Shown here piece by piece: positions 1-11,768 of a DNA stretch of 31,291 bases. The translations under genes were made by a program, and so were the position numbers. The DNA is taken from positions 96,523 through 127,813 of the forward strand of contig JBNGIO010006113.1 of assembly GCA_049999805.1 (NCBI GenBank), written 5' to 3'. A model generated the notes under the pieces. That model was not told the DNA's origin. It was given only the letters and a program-made list of their open reading frames with translations, and searched no databases. The stretch comes from Folioceros fuciformis. Its lineage: Eukaryota > Anthocerotophyta > Anthocerotopsida > Anthocerotales. The first letter of the stretch is position 1, and every line of letters starts with the position of its first letter.

Positions 1-433
1 TTCTCGACAATAGGCTTGTCTGGAGCTTCAGTTTTGGAACTAGTTGCACCTTTCCCTTTGTCCGCTTTCCTGGGGCTCTCTATATCCGTTTTGTCAATTT
101 GATCGTCACCCTTTTTCTTTTTTGCCTTCGAATCAAGTGCCTTTTTAGCCTTTGAACCCTTTTCTTCTTTACCGCCTCGTTTGCCTTGCTTGTTATTCTT
201 GTTTCCCTTCCCTTTCACCTCAGGTAAAGTAACGTTTCCATCTTTAATGGCATCGAGTATAAGATCTTCTACATCAATAATTGGACATCTATAGAGTCTA
301 CTAAGCAATTTAGCTTGGCTAGTTTTACCAATCATGGGTGCTCCATACAATATAATTATCGGTCTAGTAACTTGATTTACAAGTTCTGTAATTTCCTTGC
401 CACCATCTTTTATGTCACTTTTACGAGGCTCAC
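1..433 (-). other. HYDIN: HYDIN exon with adenylate-kinase-like P-loop domain (Hydin_ADK), cut by window edge
   Basis: This exon reads IIILYGAPMIGKTSQAKLL and then CPIIDVEDLILDAI. The first is a Walker A loop of the form GxPxxGKT; the second looks like the nucleotide-binding strand and helix that follow it. This matches the adenylate-kinase-like domain embedded in HYDIN. A lysine-rich linker of roughly 70 residues (runs such as KAKKKKGDD) follows, a common low-complexity insert in this region. The acceptor at 434-435 leaves two bases, which complete a Gly codon with the single base left by the donor at 774-775. The rest of the domain lies beyond position 1. Confidence 0.85.
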
Positions 434-3400
434 CTATTTCACCAACATTGACCACATATGAATAAATATTTCACATCAAACAAGTTTTTTTTTAACAACT
501 AAATAATATTTCACAATCATGACAAACATAATGCTAGAAATGAGAAATAAAATTTTGAGATCTTAATCAATGAACTTTGAAGTAAAGTAGTTTTATTTTA
601 TTATGTGTGTTGTAGGCACAGAGCTCTTATATCTCATACTATTGTCAGCTTTTCTATCATACTTGAGATTAATGCTACATTAAGTTCCTTAGAGCATGTG
701 CGGTTTTCCTTATAATTATGGACCTTTAATTATAAGGGATCTACCCTTTTGCAATATTTAGGGTTTAGGCCCTACCTTTTTCAATGTTGGTGGAATCTTT
801 TGCAAGCTTTTTAGGATTTTCTGCTTTCTCCTTTTTAGGACTTTCTGCTCTCTCCTTTTTAGGACTTTCTGCCCTCTCTTTTTTAGGACTTTCTGCCCTC
901 TCCCTTTTTGCAAGCTTTTCTCCATCTTCCTTGGATGGCTTTCTACCCCTCATTTCCTCTTTGTTCTCATCCTTTGATTTTGCCTTTGCTTCTTCCTCTA
1001 ACCTCTTTGAATGATGTGCAGCAATAGTTGCCCAAAATCTTTCTCCAGCTTCACGAGGTTGTAGGTAAAGTAGATTCTTTTCATCATATCCTTCCGCATG
1101 ACGAAGCATGTCTTCTTCCAATAAGAGTTGAGCATCCCAATCAAGAGAATACACCTCTATCAATTGATTTGATTTGTTCACAATCTCAAATGAGCATTCC
1201 GAAGTTGTTCCTTTAGGCAAGATAGGTGCAAGTTTCACTTCTGGAGGATGCACCACGAAAGGAAGGGTGTAGCCTCTAGCTTTGCAATGGATGAGATAAG
1301 TGTCCGGATTGTCTTCTATTTCTATTTCAATGTTGGCATGGTATGAGGAATGTTTTTTTATAGAGGGCCTGAACCGCACCTAAAGTGCAAGTCAATGTAA
1401 TCAAGGAACAATTCACAAAGACATCATAATCACAAATTCAAACATCCTTCAAGCACGCACAGCAACAACAAAGTAGAGCTTACTTCCATTGTGACATATC
1501 TGTTTGGTTGTAGTACACCCATACTTGGGGTACACGTAAAGTGGTGATGATCACGAACATCATGAGAATGAACTACATTTGCATCTAATTGTTTCACATT
1601 CCAAACGGTAGGCGTCTCACTCCCATTATAGAGTTGAACATGAAGAGCCTACACAAATATATTAGGGTCCCTCAGTAAAATGGAAGCATGTAACTTGTTT
1701 CTTAGTTTTCAAGTGCAATATGAGAATTGAAGGTTTGGCGTACTTTGCAATGTCCCACTTTCACAGACCCAAAATCTAAGAAGGTGGTCGACAATTCAAG
1801 AGTCGGTAATGTGAGAAATGCTCTCAGATACAACAAACTCTGAGGTCCCTGCACGTTTAGAAGACACCCGAAGTTCATCCCGAGTCGATATCCGCACAAA
1901 TTGATTATTAGATGGTGGTGATAATGGGTTCTTACCTCACGTATGTGGATACGTGCACAAGCTTCAATTTGGCCAAAGGCAGGATTCTTTTGGAAATCTT
2001 TCTTAAAAGTAACATGAAGATGCACCTCTGTCTCTTCAACATATCCATGCTCTAAAGCATTAGCCCCAGAGATCTTTAATACTCGATCAGGTTCAATGTT
2101 GAAGCCATGTTCACGTACTGCTAATTTGTCTACCTTGAATGCAACAGGAAGTATCCCTCCATTCCTCACTCTAATCCTTTTCTTCTTTGTTTGACCCAGT
2201 TTCACTTCTCCAAAATCAATCAAAAATTTGCTAACAATGAGCTTTTGCACATTGATTTTTCTCTTCAGGGTTCTAGAGGATGCTCTACTTGCCAGCATAA
2301 GCCTACATACAGTATCCGTTGAGCTTGGGGTTGGAGGAGATACCACATCTCCTTGAGGATTATATTGAGGAGCATCATCTACAATCACAAGCAACAAGTT
2401 CTAGGTTTCAATACTATACAGCCTGCTTAAACAAAAAAATGGAGGACATCATTGGATTTTGGATGACAACCATAATAACCCATGTCAACCAAAGCAGCTT
2501 GCAAGCTTTTTTGTGCTAATTGTTGGAGCTTCTCTAACTCCAATATGTTCTCACGCAAAATAACACGATCTACTTCAAATTCAATCTCTTGGAGAGAGGG
2601 TTGTAATATGACACTATTAGCCTATTGAAAAAAATTATCTCATATATGAGAATCAATGAAGATAGCTTAACATTTACATGTACTACACAAATACTTTAGC
2701 ACGGAAGTGAGTTTGATTTTTTGCAAAACAAATACATTACAATTAGAACTAACCTCATCCACATCTGCTTCTACATCAACTTCGCCTGCTTCATTAACTT
2801 GTTGTTCCCATTTCAATAGATTCTCATTAGACCTTATAATCTCGCTTTTTTCTAAAGTAGAACATAAGCCTTAGGGTCATCCAAGATACACACTTGAATA
2901 CTAACTTTACAACCTACCAAAGAAGGAATGAAATTTCTTGCCTGAGCTGTTTTTTGGACTATTATAACCTTGAGTAAAGATTTTCACTTTTTCCTAGAGA
3001 TTAGGAAGAACAAAAATTAACCAAACTTATTCCAAGTAGAAATTGGTAGCATATTATACAATTTAATATACACACCAAAAACTTTTTAATGTCTGGTTCC
3101 TCTCCTTGAGAACACGCTCTTCCACGCTCATCCAGGTAAAGCCTTTGAGTTCTTTCTGTTAAAAATCCCACAACATATTTCTTTTGACATGAGATGAAGA
3201 CATAACCAACATCCATCAATAAATTATATGATAAAAATACATAAAATAGATATTTAAAGAAAAATATTCAAAAAAGCAGGCTTAGCAACATATGAAGGGA
3301 ATGTAAGGAATCCACATAGTTGTAGACTACACTTTACCTTCTAGAGTATAACTATATGTTGGTCTAGTTTTGTCCTCACATTGTTCAAAACAATGTTCCA

Positions 3401-6400
3401 TATAAGGCTTGTACCTTGGGCGAAACTTCTTATTTCCTAGGTCTTGGAAATCTTGAAATCCTTTAAACTCCATGGTGCTCATCAATTGTTCATAAGCTTG
3501 TTGAATATGATTCAAAAATTTTGTACTGCGAACTCGCTCTGCCTCCAGATTGATACATGGGTAAATGCCGTCTCCTTGGACTAGAAGATTATTTGGATGA
3601 AAGTACTCTACCTTTAACATTTGCCACAAAACAATTTAGTAATTTACGAGACACTTAAGTTCCATGCCTTGAGAATCCTCACCTTTCCATTGATGATGGA
3701 AAAGTACCTGTAGTCTAAAGGCTTCGCAGAATGTTCCTGGTAAGCCTGGATACACATTCACCCTAAATGTTTGCTTTTCCCCCGCATTTAAGAAACCAGT
3801 GAGAGGCAAGACCTTTAACAAGGACTTCCTAAGTAAAGGGCTGAGGTCCATTTTGTAGCTTATGGGCACCTTCCCTGTGTTTGTCAAGACTACATCTTGT
3901 GTGTGAGTCTTATTAAAAGCTTGCTTCTCGAAGTCCAGAATCGTCCTATTGAGATGATATTTTATTAAGTTTGATGCAGCATAAATATTGATTTCATATT
4001 CTGGACCTGCTATTACCTGTGCAAACAACACACAATTCACCTATTTAATGTTTCTTTCATCAATCACATGAGACGAGGGAAATTGACCAAAGCCATCAAA
4101 CATTCATGAGCCCTATAGGTAGGATGGTTACCTTAGCGTCCTACCTTACAAACAGCCAAAGCATGACACCTATATCCGGTATGTGCAAAATATGAAAATT
4201 CGATTCTCTCGCAGTGTCCAGGAGCTAAGTGGCCTCGAATTGGTAGGATGTCCAAAATTTGAGTCACCGGTAATTTGATCCCAACACTTTTCAATAGTAC
4301 TGCAGGCGAAGCCACAACCTCTGTGTCTTGATTCTCCAAAAAGCTCCAATTATAATGCACAGTTAAACAACTTATATTCCATATTGTGACAAGGATTCGT
4401 TTTGATGTGTTCTCTATCACATTCCTGTTCATCAGAAATTTAATATTTACGAAAACTAAAAAAGGATAAATTATTATTATACCTTTGTCATGCCATCTAA
4501 ACCCTAAAACCCAAAAAAAAAATCAATGTGCCAAGAATGCAAAATCAAAATCTTACCCAAAGTCAACTATAGTTGTATCAATGCTCAAGTTTGGATAGTT
4601 TATTTCGCCTATTAGTTCAACTTGTTCCTTTGGTACTATATTCTCGTAAGCTATTTCTAGCTTTTCTTGAAGAATAACACTAATTTTGTCTAGAAGATCT
4701 TGCCTAATACAAATTTAGTACAAAATGAGATTGATTAGAACTGAAGGATGTAGGACAACAACATGTAAGAGTTATGTTCTCTTGGCATAATGTAAGAGGA
4801 GTGTTGTTTCACAAAAAATTGAAGTGGTACCTGTCCATAGTGACCTCCACTGTCATGTATTCATTAGGCTCTAATACACACTCTAATTGGCTTGTTCTAA
4901 AGGGAGGTTTCACATGAAACGCAAATGTTAGTCTCAAGGATGACACATTTTGACAAGTAAGTTGATGACTTAATATGTCATCATCTGAGCCACATTGTGA
5001 CTCCGATATGTTGTTTTGCACAAATCGGAGAACAGTAGAAGAAAATCGAAGCTTTGAAGCTTCCAAGGTTGCATCCACTTTCAATTTATGAAGATCAAAT
5101 TGAGTCAAAGATAAGGCAGCCTTGCATACAAGTAGCTCACAAGCCAAGCCCGGTGTAGCCGAATATCCTGCATGTCTATTGGAAGTTATATATATGTATA
5201 TTTTTCCTCAGAATGTTAGGTGTTGTATAGAAGCAGATTCATATCATGATGTAAACCTGTTATTGTAAAGCTATACTCAGAGTATGCAGGGATGAGCATT
5301 TTCTGAGCAACCATTGTGAACACAGGCTTTGGTGGGAGGGCTTCGAATTGAGGTTTCTTCGATTTCTTTTCCCAAGGGTCATACACATGGGGATTCTCGA
5401 CATACTTAGGCAGCTTAACTTTGGCTGCCTCGTTTTCCCATGACAATGTTTGGCCTCGCCTGCCTTTGTTCATAACTAGTAAGTCATGTCTGAATGGGCG
5501 AAGTGTTAATTGCGTCCCAAAATGATAAACTCCAGCATTCAGTGCACCAGAAACAATGCAAGAGCCAAAACCGAAAGATGTCAAAGGAACTATGTAATGC
5601 CCTCCTTCACACATTACATTCATTCTATCGTTGAAGCGAATAACATCATCCAGGAAAGCAATCACCTGTTAGACAAAAACTTCAGTTGAGTTAGTCTTTT
5701 GTTGATAAACTGGCTTCTTCTGATGGATCCCTCAATCGAAGTGAAGTTCATCCATTGCATACCTCTATTTCTAAAACTCCATATGGATCTAATTCATATT
5801 CTGTACAAGTGAATCGATACACTGTGTCCTTTCGACTTGCAAATATCTTGATTGGGGCCTTGATGTAAGATAAGTTGCGTATGACTAGCCCTTCACGATG
5901 ATCGGTGAGGACTCTAACACGGCCAAAATCCACCCTAGGCACCCATTGATACATTTCTCTTGATATCTCAGGTTGGTGGCTTATAGCTTTATGTGCTCGA
6001 TAATAGGCCGGCGTTTCTATTCTTAATGTGGGTCCTAGACTTATTGCTGTTATCACCATTTCCAAGTCCGGACTATCTTTACTTGATGTTTTGATTATGG
6101 AAATAAGTTTCATGTAACCAAGAGTTTGTGCAGTGAGGGTGACAGCAATGGGGAAATCTGAGTTGGGTCCTATTATTCCATTGGAAGGCGTAACAGTCCA
6201 GATAGCTAGTTTCTTTGTGGCACCCTCTTGAGGCAAAAACTCAAAAGTTGCAGGGACAGGGGAATTGTTTCTCATCTCTACAATTCTTGTGTACGTATAG
6301 CNNNNNNNNNNNNNNNNNNNNNNNNNNNNNNNNNNNNNNNNNNNNNNNNNNNNNNNNNNNNNNNNNNNNNNNNNNNNNNNNNNNNNNNNNNNNNNNNNNN

Positions 6401-9400
6401 NGTATCATGCAGTTTAAAAACTCTACGGTTTCAGACACCAATGCCACCTGTAAAATATTGCAATTACATACAAAAATATTATGAGATATAATAATCTCCT
6501 CGTGTTAATGTAAAATCACCATAGAACGGGAAAGTATGATCAATTTGTATCGTGTCTTCTTGCCATAGTACCTTTGGATTCATACATCGGGCTTTCACAG
6601 GAATGGCTGTAAGAGCATTACCAACATTTGGCATATCCAAATACAATATAGCATCATAATTTTGGATTTGATTGGGAACTAAAGAAATCACAATCACTTC
6701 CTTCTCCTGGGCAATCAAGATCAAAATCATATGCAATTTGTTAGTCGATAGATGCTAAAAACCATCTACTTTGGTATTAACTTAAAAAAGCTCAACTATC
6801 AACCTGTGATGGTATGCATGTTGTGTCCTTGCTTGATTTGAAGAGAGATGAATAGCTAGCTTCTGCATGGTTAAGGCGAAGTACAAAATCCAAAGCGCAT
6901 GGACTCTCATTTTTTATGATGAAGTTTAGACGGCAATCAAATCCATACGACACCAGGCCAAAATCCAGAATCTTAGGTTCTACTTTGTAAGCAGGATCAA
7001 TGATATTTCCCTTGAATTCCAATATTAAATTCTCGATAGTGTCGTCAACAACCCACAAAAACTTCTCTTCAAAAGGACCCCTAGCTGTGCTCGTAACTGT
7101 TATAGTAATCTTAACGTGCTTTCCAACTGCTAAAATTCCTTTGCATGGGTTGAAGGTGAAGAATATTCGCGAAGGAGTTTCACAAGGAAGAAGTTCATAA
7201 TGTGCCTAAGATGGCATTATGGCATAGTTTGAACTTGCATATGCAAAACCAGAGTTCTAGTAGGATGTATCTCACTTATATTTAATAATAAAAAATATAT
7301 TTTTTGAAAAACAAATAGTAAGACCATGCTCATGTAGGGTTTTACTTTAAATACCTCGAGCTCACCACGATTTTGTAACTCAACTTCATATTGGTAAACT
7401 GAAAATAAGTGTAGGTCTCCTAGGTCCAAGAAATCTGGCACTATTGCACACTCTGGACCAACTCCAAGTCCTTGTAATTGCATAGGTAATGTATCCCCTT
7501 TGCCGGTGATGGTAAGTTGTGCTGTGTAAATATATCTTGATTGTTTCCATGACAAACAAGGTCTCACTATTATGTTAAACAAAGAGAAAATTAAGGGTGT
7601 TCCGCTTCGTATAAGCTTCTTTATACATTGTGGAACTTACCTTAAAGGCTGAGGGGGACAAAATGTGACCTTCACTTCTACAATGCTTCCTGGCCATATA
7701 TCACCTTGCACTGGAATGAGATCAAAGGCCTGTTCGTCGTAAAGTAAACCATGATGAATTTCAATATCCAGTTGATTCACTTGATGATGTCCCCATTGTC
7801 TTACAAAAGTGTACAATTCTACATTTTGACGAAAGAAAATACTTACTTTTTTCATACACTGTAGTTCCTCAATATCAGCAGGCTCAGAATCAGATCCTGT
7901 AGATGGAAGCACTCTATCATTATCAAACATCCGCTGATGATTTGAAAGCTCACCCACTCGCTCTGAGTATTCCAATTCATCTTTCTCACTTGCAAACCTA
8001 AAGAAGGAAGCAAATCAGACTTCACAAAATGAATTACTTATGATGAATTAGACTACATTGAATAACAGGTCACAGGTTCTTCATTGTGGGCAACATACCT
8101 TGCCCAGATAAAGCGAGCCACCATGGATGAGTTATTGATTATGTGGAAGGTTTTCGTGCACTTAGTTCTTACATGACAAGGGTCTGCAATTATCAAATCT
8201 GTAGAAAGTCCAACATCCAACTGACCATTTTCCCTAGTCATTTTGAAATTCTTCCTAAAAGCTCTCAAAGTGTATTACAAAGCGTGAAAACATATCTTCA
8301 CATTTTAAACATCTATAACATCATTTGGGAATCTAGAGAGGAATTGAAGAGGTGATCCAACCTCACATCCACTTCCAAATAGTTGGCAACATATGAGATC
8401 TTTTGTGTGTGTGTAAGTCATAAGTAGTTCGCCTTCATAGGATTGTGGAAGTTTGGGTTGAAAATGCACTATAATTAATGAAAACAATCCTGGCTCTATT
8501 TCTCCCTTGGAAGGAAATACACGAAATACACCTCGTGCCTGAAGCTTAAAAATGCCTTTACGTAATCCTAGATTCCGGATCATCATATTCTGCGATTAGA
8601 TTAGAAATCCAATGAGATGATATCTTTTGCTGCTTTGTATTAGCTATAGATTTGTATATGGTCTACTTCAAGACATTTTTCTTGGGATGCATTAAATAAA
8701 CACATTTACATAGCTTCTTGATGATCTCTAACTAGTGTATAGATAACTTCAACTCTTCTTGCTATGGTTGGAGATGTTTCTTGCAATGCATTCAAAAAAC
8801 AATTGTCAATGGGTTGTAGAATACCTTTTTGTGTGTAGCCTTACATGGAGTTGATGGAAAATGAAGGTTGTCAGGGATGTCAAGTATAGCTGTTTAATCA
8901 CATAAAAACTTACTAATTAGTTCTTAGGTTCTTTCTTGTTACTCATGAGCATTGAATGAAATGATATCTTTTAATTTTTCTATCTTGTCCCTGAATTTGA
9001 TACTTTGTTTCAAATGTCAAAGGAATTTTGGCTCAACCTTTGACACCATAGCATACCACAGGCACAATAAACTGTTCTCTCTCAGTGACAACCAAAAGAG
9101 CTCCTTCGAAGTCTTCATCGTGCTCAGGATAGAAGTTAACAACAAAATCCACCTAAGAGTGACAACATTTTCAGAACCACATGTATCTTCAAACAATAGC
9201 ACACATCACAAGAAAACAATGGGCTACACTCATTTACAATAGTTTACCTCCATCCCACATGCCACTTTACTCGAACCGATTTCTGCGTAGATGGATTGAT
9301 CCTCTCCTTCAATATTACAAGGTTCCACTGTCAAAATACCAGGAACCATGGGGAAAACTCGAACCCTTCTAATAACCTACATATAACAACAAATGTTAGC

Positions 9401-10097
9401 TTCGGATCAATACACTTCTCCACATTTTATGAGAGATACAGATGGGTGCAGATATATCCATCCTACCATATCATTGTTTCGAAGCTGAAGAATTGTAGAG
9501 TACTTATTAAACGCTTGATAGTTCCTAAAGTTGATAACCGGTGGAAAGGGTTGAAATAGAGGCTCATCTGTAGGAATGATAGTTCCATGCTGTGAGGAAA
9601 TGCCAATTAATCTTTTGTAAGTCACAAAGGTATCTCACAAGTTCATCTTTTCCTTCTCAATCTCATTAGCACATAGCAGCATACTTAGATTAGTACCTGG
9701 TAAGGCCCATCGAAAAAATCATGCCGAGAGGTGATCTCAGGACATAATCTAACTTGACCATCTCTGTATGCTATTGGAGGATTTAAAGCATCCCTTACGT
9801 GCTCACTAGGTATTCTCTGGTTTGCCCAAAAGAAATTCAAATAAAACCCATAGTCAGAATCTTTTGATGCAATGCTAAATGTGTAGAACAACAACTCCTT
9901 TGTAGAGATTGATAAACGCTCTAATTAAATTTTTGGTACAAGACAACATGTCTTCCACATTCTCAAGAATCTTTCACCTTGACTGGTTTAAGTGGTTTTG
10001 GAGGATGATATCCATAGGATTTGTATTTCACAGTGGAATTTTTAACAAGCTTTGCTATACATGTTGTTGCCTTATCAAAATGATACTTAGTATTCAT
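1..10097 (-). CDS. HYDIN: HYDIN-like central-pair protein, N-terminal half (partial, about 29 exons)
   Basis: Giant ASH/MSP-domain protein of the C2 central-pair microtubule of motile cilia. Exons read on the minus strand: 10097-9978, 9897-9697, 9589-9467, 9376-9248, 9152-9038, 8889-8825, 8589-8362, 8250-8099, 7997-7641, 7562-7355, 7205-6804, 6706-6520, 6447-6402 (into the gap), 6277-5763, 5665-5257, 5167-4831, 4703-4557, 4424-4145, 4016-3708, 3611-3338, 3155-3076, 2993-2918, 2851-2754, 2621-2480, 2378-1936, 1848-1744, 1648-1484, 1379-776, 433-1. Nearly all have GT/AG ends and matching phases. Together they code for about 2,250 residues; human HYDIN has about 5,100, so the 3' half lies off the left edge. 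Family marks are an early LFQPFPP...LRNND block (9467-9589), many ASH starts such as DFGEVKLGQ and IVDFG, and a P-loop domain at the left end. The ATG at 10097 follows an in-frame TAG, which makes it the likely start. The 8250 and 6277 edges and the 6706/6447 junction are uncertain. Confidence 0.92.
808..906 (-). repeat. 24-bp tandem repeat coding (R/K)AE(S/N)PKKE, four copies
   Basis: Inside the HYDIN exon at 776-1379 a 24-nt unit recurs about four times. It gives four 8-residue copies, three close to RAESPKKE and the last diverged to KAENPKK. The unit keeps the frame and lies in a charged linker between the last ASH segment of this exon and the P-loop domain of the next. Copy number probably varies between individuals. 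Confidence 0.85.
1849..1935 (-). other. Probable 87-nt in-frame intron inside HYDIN reading frame
   Basis: The reading frame stays open from 2397 to 1702, but ASH-like sequence stops at HIRE and resumes at a segment ending LPTLELSTTFLDFG. Between them lies an 87-nt stretch with donor GAG|GTAAGA and acceptor GTGCAG|GG. Its length is a multiple of three and it has no stop codon, so it could be retained without breaking the frame. I read it as an intron because the 29 residues it would add do not look like the domain. Confidence 0.65.
6302..6401. other. Assembly gap of 100 N inside HYDIN
   Basis: Exactly 100 Ns, the usual placeholder for a gap of unknown size. It cuts the exon that starts at 6447 (VALVSETVEFLNCMI...) and hides whatever precedes the exon ending at 6277. 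The missing protein is probably most of one ASH domain. Reading frames that run through the Ns are artefacts. Confidence 0.98.
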
Positions 10098-11768
10098 CTT
10101 GAATAAATTTCGCTAAAGAATCTTATAGTGCACATGTAGGTGTAAGTGTTAAAAGAGATCTAGTGCTCTTGGTCTTATAACAATCCAGCTTTGTTATCCA
10201 TAGAAATGGATGACATATACTTGATGGAGAACAAATATCCATTGCAACTTCATAAACATAGAGCTCCATTTAACATATTTAGAGGCTGAGAACTAAGATG
10301 TATTAAATTTTAATAGAATAATCTCGATCTGATAGAAACATCCACTTCTCTCCACATTTCATATCTTCTTAAACATTTTGTGTGTTGGCTTGAAGTTACA
10401 CCTCTTCTTTTCATGTTTTTTGTTTGGACCAAGCATGAAATGGTGGAGGCTTGTCTTGTACACCAGCTCACGCCAAAAAGACAGTGTAGCTGATCGGTCA
10501 TGCCTACACCAAAAACGAGCCCAAAAGAAACAGAAACCCTAGGCGAGTGAGGAGTTCTTGAAACTAGTGTGCTGTTGTGCCACGTCAATATCTTATTCGT
10601 ATTTGGTACCTTAAGTATTTTAAACTAAACAGGTTTCTTTGTTACTCACTGTTACTACTGACTGCTACTACAAGACGCAAGTAGGACTGCCGGGAGACGG
10701 GCTGCCGCAGAGCGCGCTTTGCTCAAGGTTCGAGGGCTTATTGCACGGTGCAGGAAGCGTCGTCCTGTTGCGGCAAGTAAGGTATGTTGCGTGTCAACGG
10801 CGCCATGTTTTAGGTTTTCGGGGCGAGGATAACGTGCCCAACCTCGCGAAGAATGCTTCGGCGCCTCATTTTCGACTGGTGTCATCTCAAGGGGTGTTCC
10901 CGTTTCACGGCATTGGCTGCTGCATGTTTCATTGTTAGGCAAGTGTTTTTGGCTTGAATCCACAGAGCAAGATACGATGCACAGCATTCAGACAGCAACA
11001 TTGTTCGCTCCACACGGCCTCCTCATATTACTGCCAGCCTTTGGCCCTGAGACGGAAGTCATTTCAGGTCGACGATTCCTTCCCGACAACCGAGCCTACC
11101 ACTTGCTCGGCCTTCTTCAAGTTCCAGCGAGCACGGATTCCTAGATAGTTCTGACAAAGCACATACTGGTAATGAGGCTCAGAAACTCTGAGAATCAGCA
11201 GACGTTGCGATAGAGTTTGAAATGCGCAAATTAAACACCATCATGGTTTGACCATCTTTCGGTTTGTCCTACCGTCAAACTTCCTTTCACGGCTGATCTT
11301 TGTACACTCCTTTCTGCGAGGGAGGTTCAGCAATTCCTCAAGGAACTCATGACGTGAGGAGGTACTAGATTGGCTCATTCGCTGCCTGCAGTTATCAACG
11401 ATCTTGGATTGTTCAGCCTAGTCCTTGTGTTGTATATGCATGCTCCTGAACATGCAGCTGATCTAATAAGAGGCGCAAGAACAACAGAGGTAGCCAGCCT
11501 TTTGTTTGCTTGAATAATTTTGGCAAAAGGGCAACACCACCAGCTAGCTGGTCATTGCTTCTTAGCTCACTCTCTACCCTATGCCTCAACCCGTAGCATT
11601 GTGACAAGAAAAATGTACGCGTCAGCGATCCTTGAGCCATGGCTGAATCGATGCATGCCTTGAAATGGCGCACGTTACGTGATTTCATCAGATTGTTCGG
11701 CAGAGGCAATCCGGCTGGGAATCATTACAAGCAGTTCCGAGCAATTTCCTGGCTGTGAAAAGAAGCCC
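10098..11768. other. Spacer upstream of HYDIN, nothing recognised
   Basis: The first 500 bp are AT-rich and should contain the HYDIN promoter, but I could not pick out a convincing TATA box. From about 10,640 the base composition becomes GC-richer, with open frames of roughly 100 codons on both strands. One minus-strand frame (10987-10655) has an Arg/Ala-rich end reminiscent of an organelle transit peptide, but it has no recognisable domain or neighbouring exon. I do not call a gene here. Confidence 0.6.

Noticed and set aside
6215-6491. Open frames running through the N block on both strands
   Set aside because: They exist only because Ns are read as open codons. The real signal is the HYDIN exon edges on either side.
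10655-10987. 110-codon minus frame with a transit-peptide-like C-terminal stretch
   Set aside because: No domain, no splice partner and no homologue I can name; both strands are open here because of the base composition.
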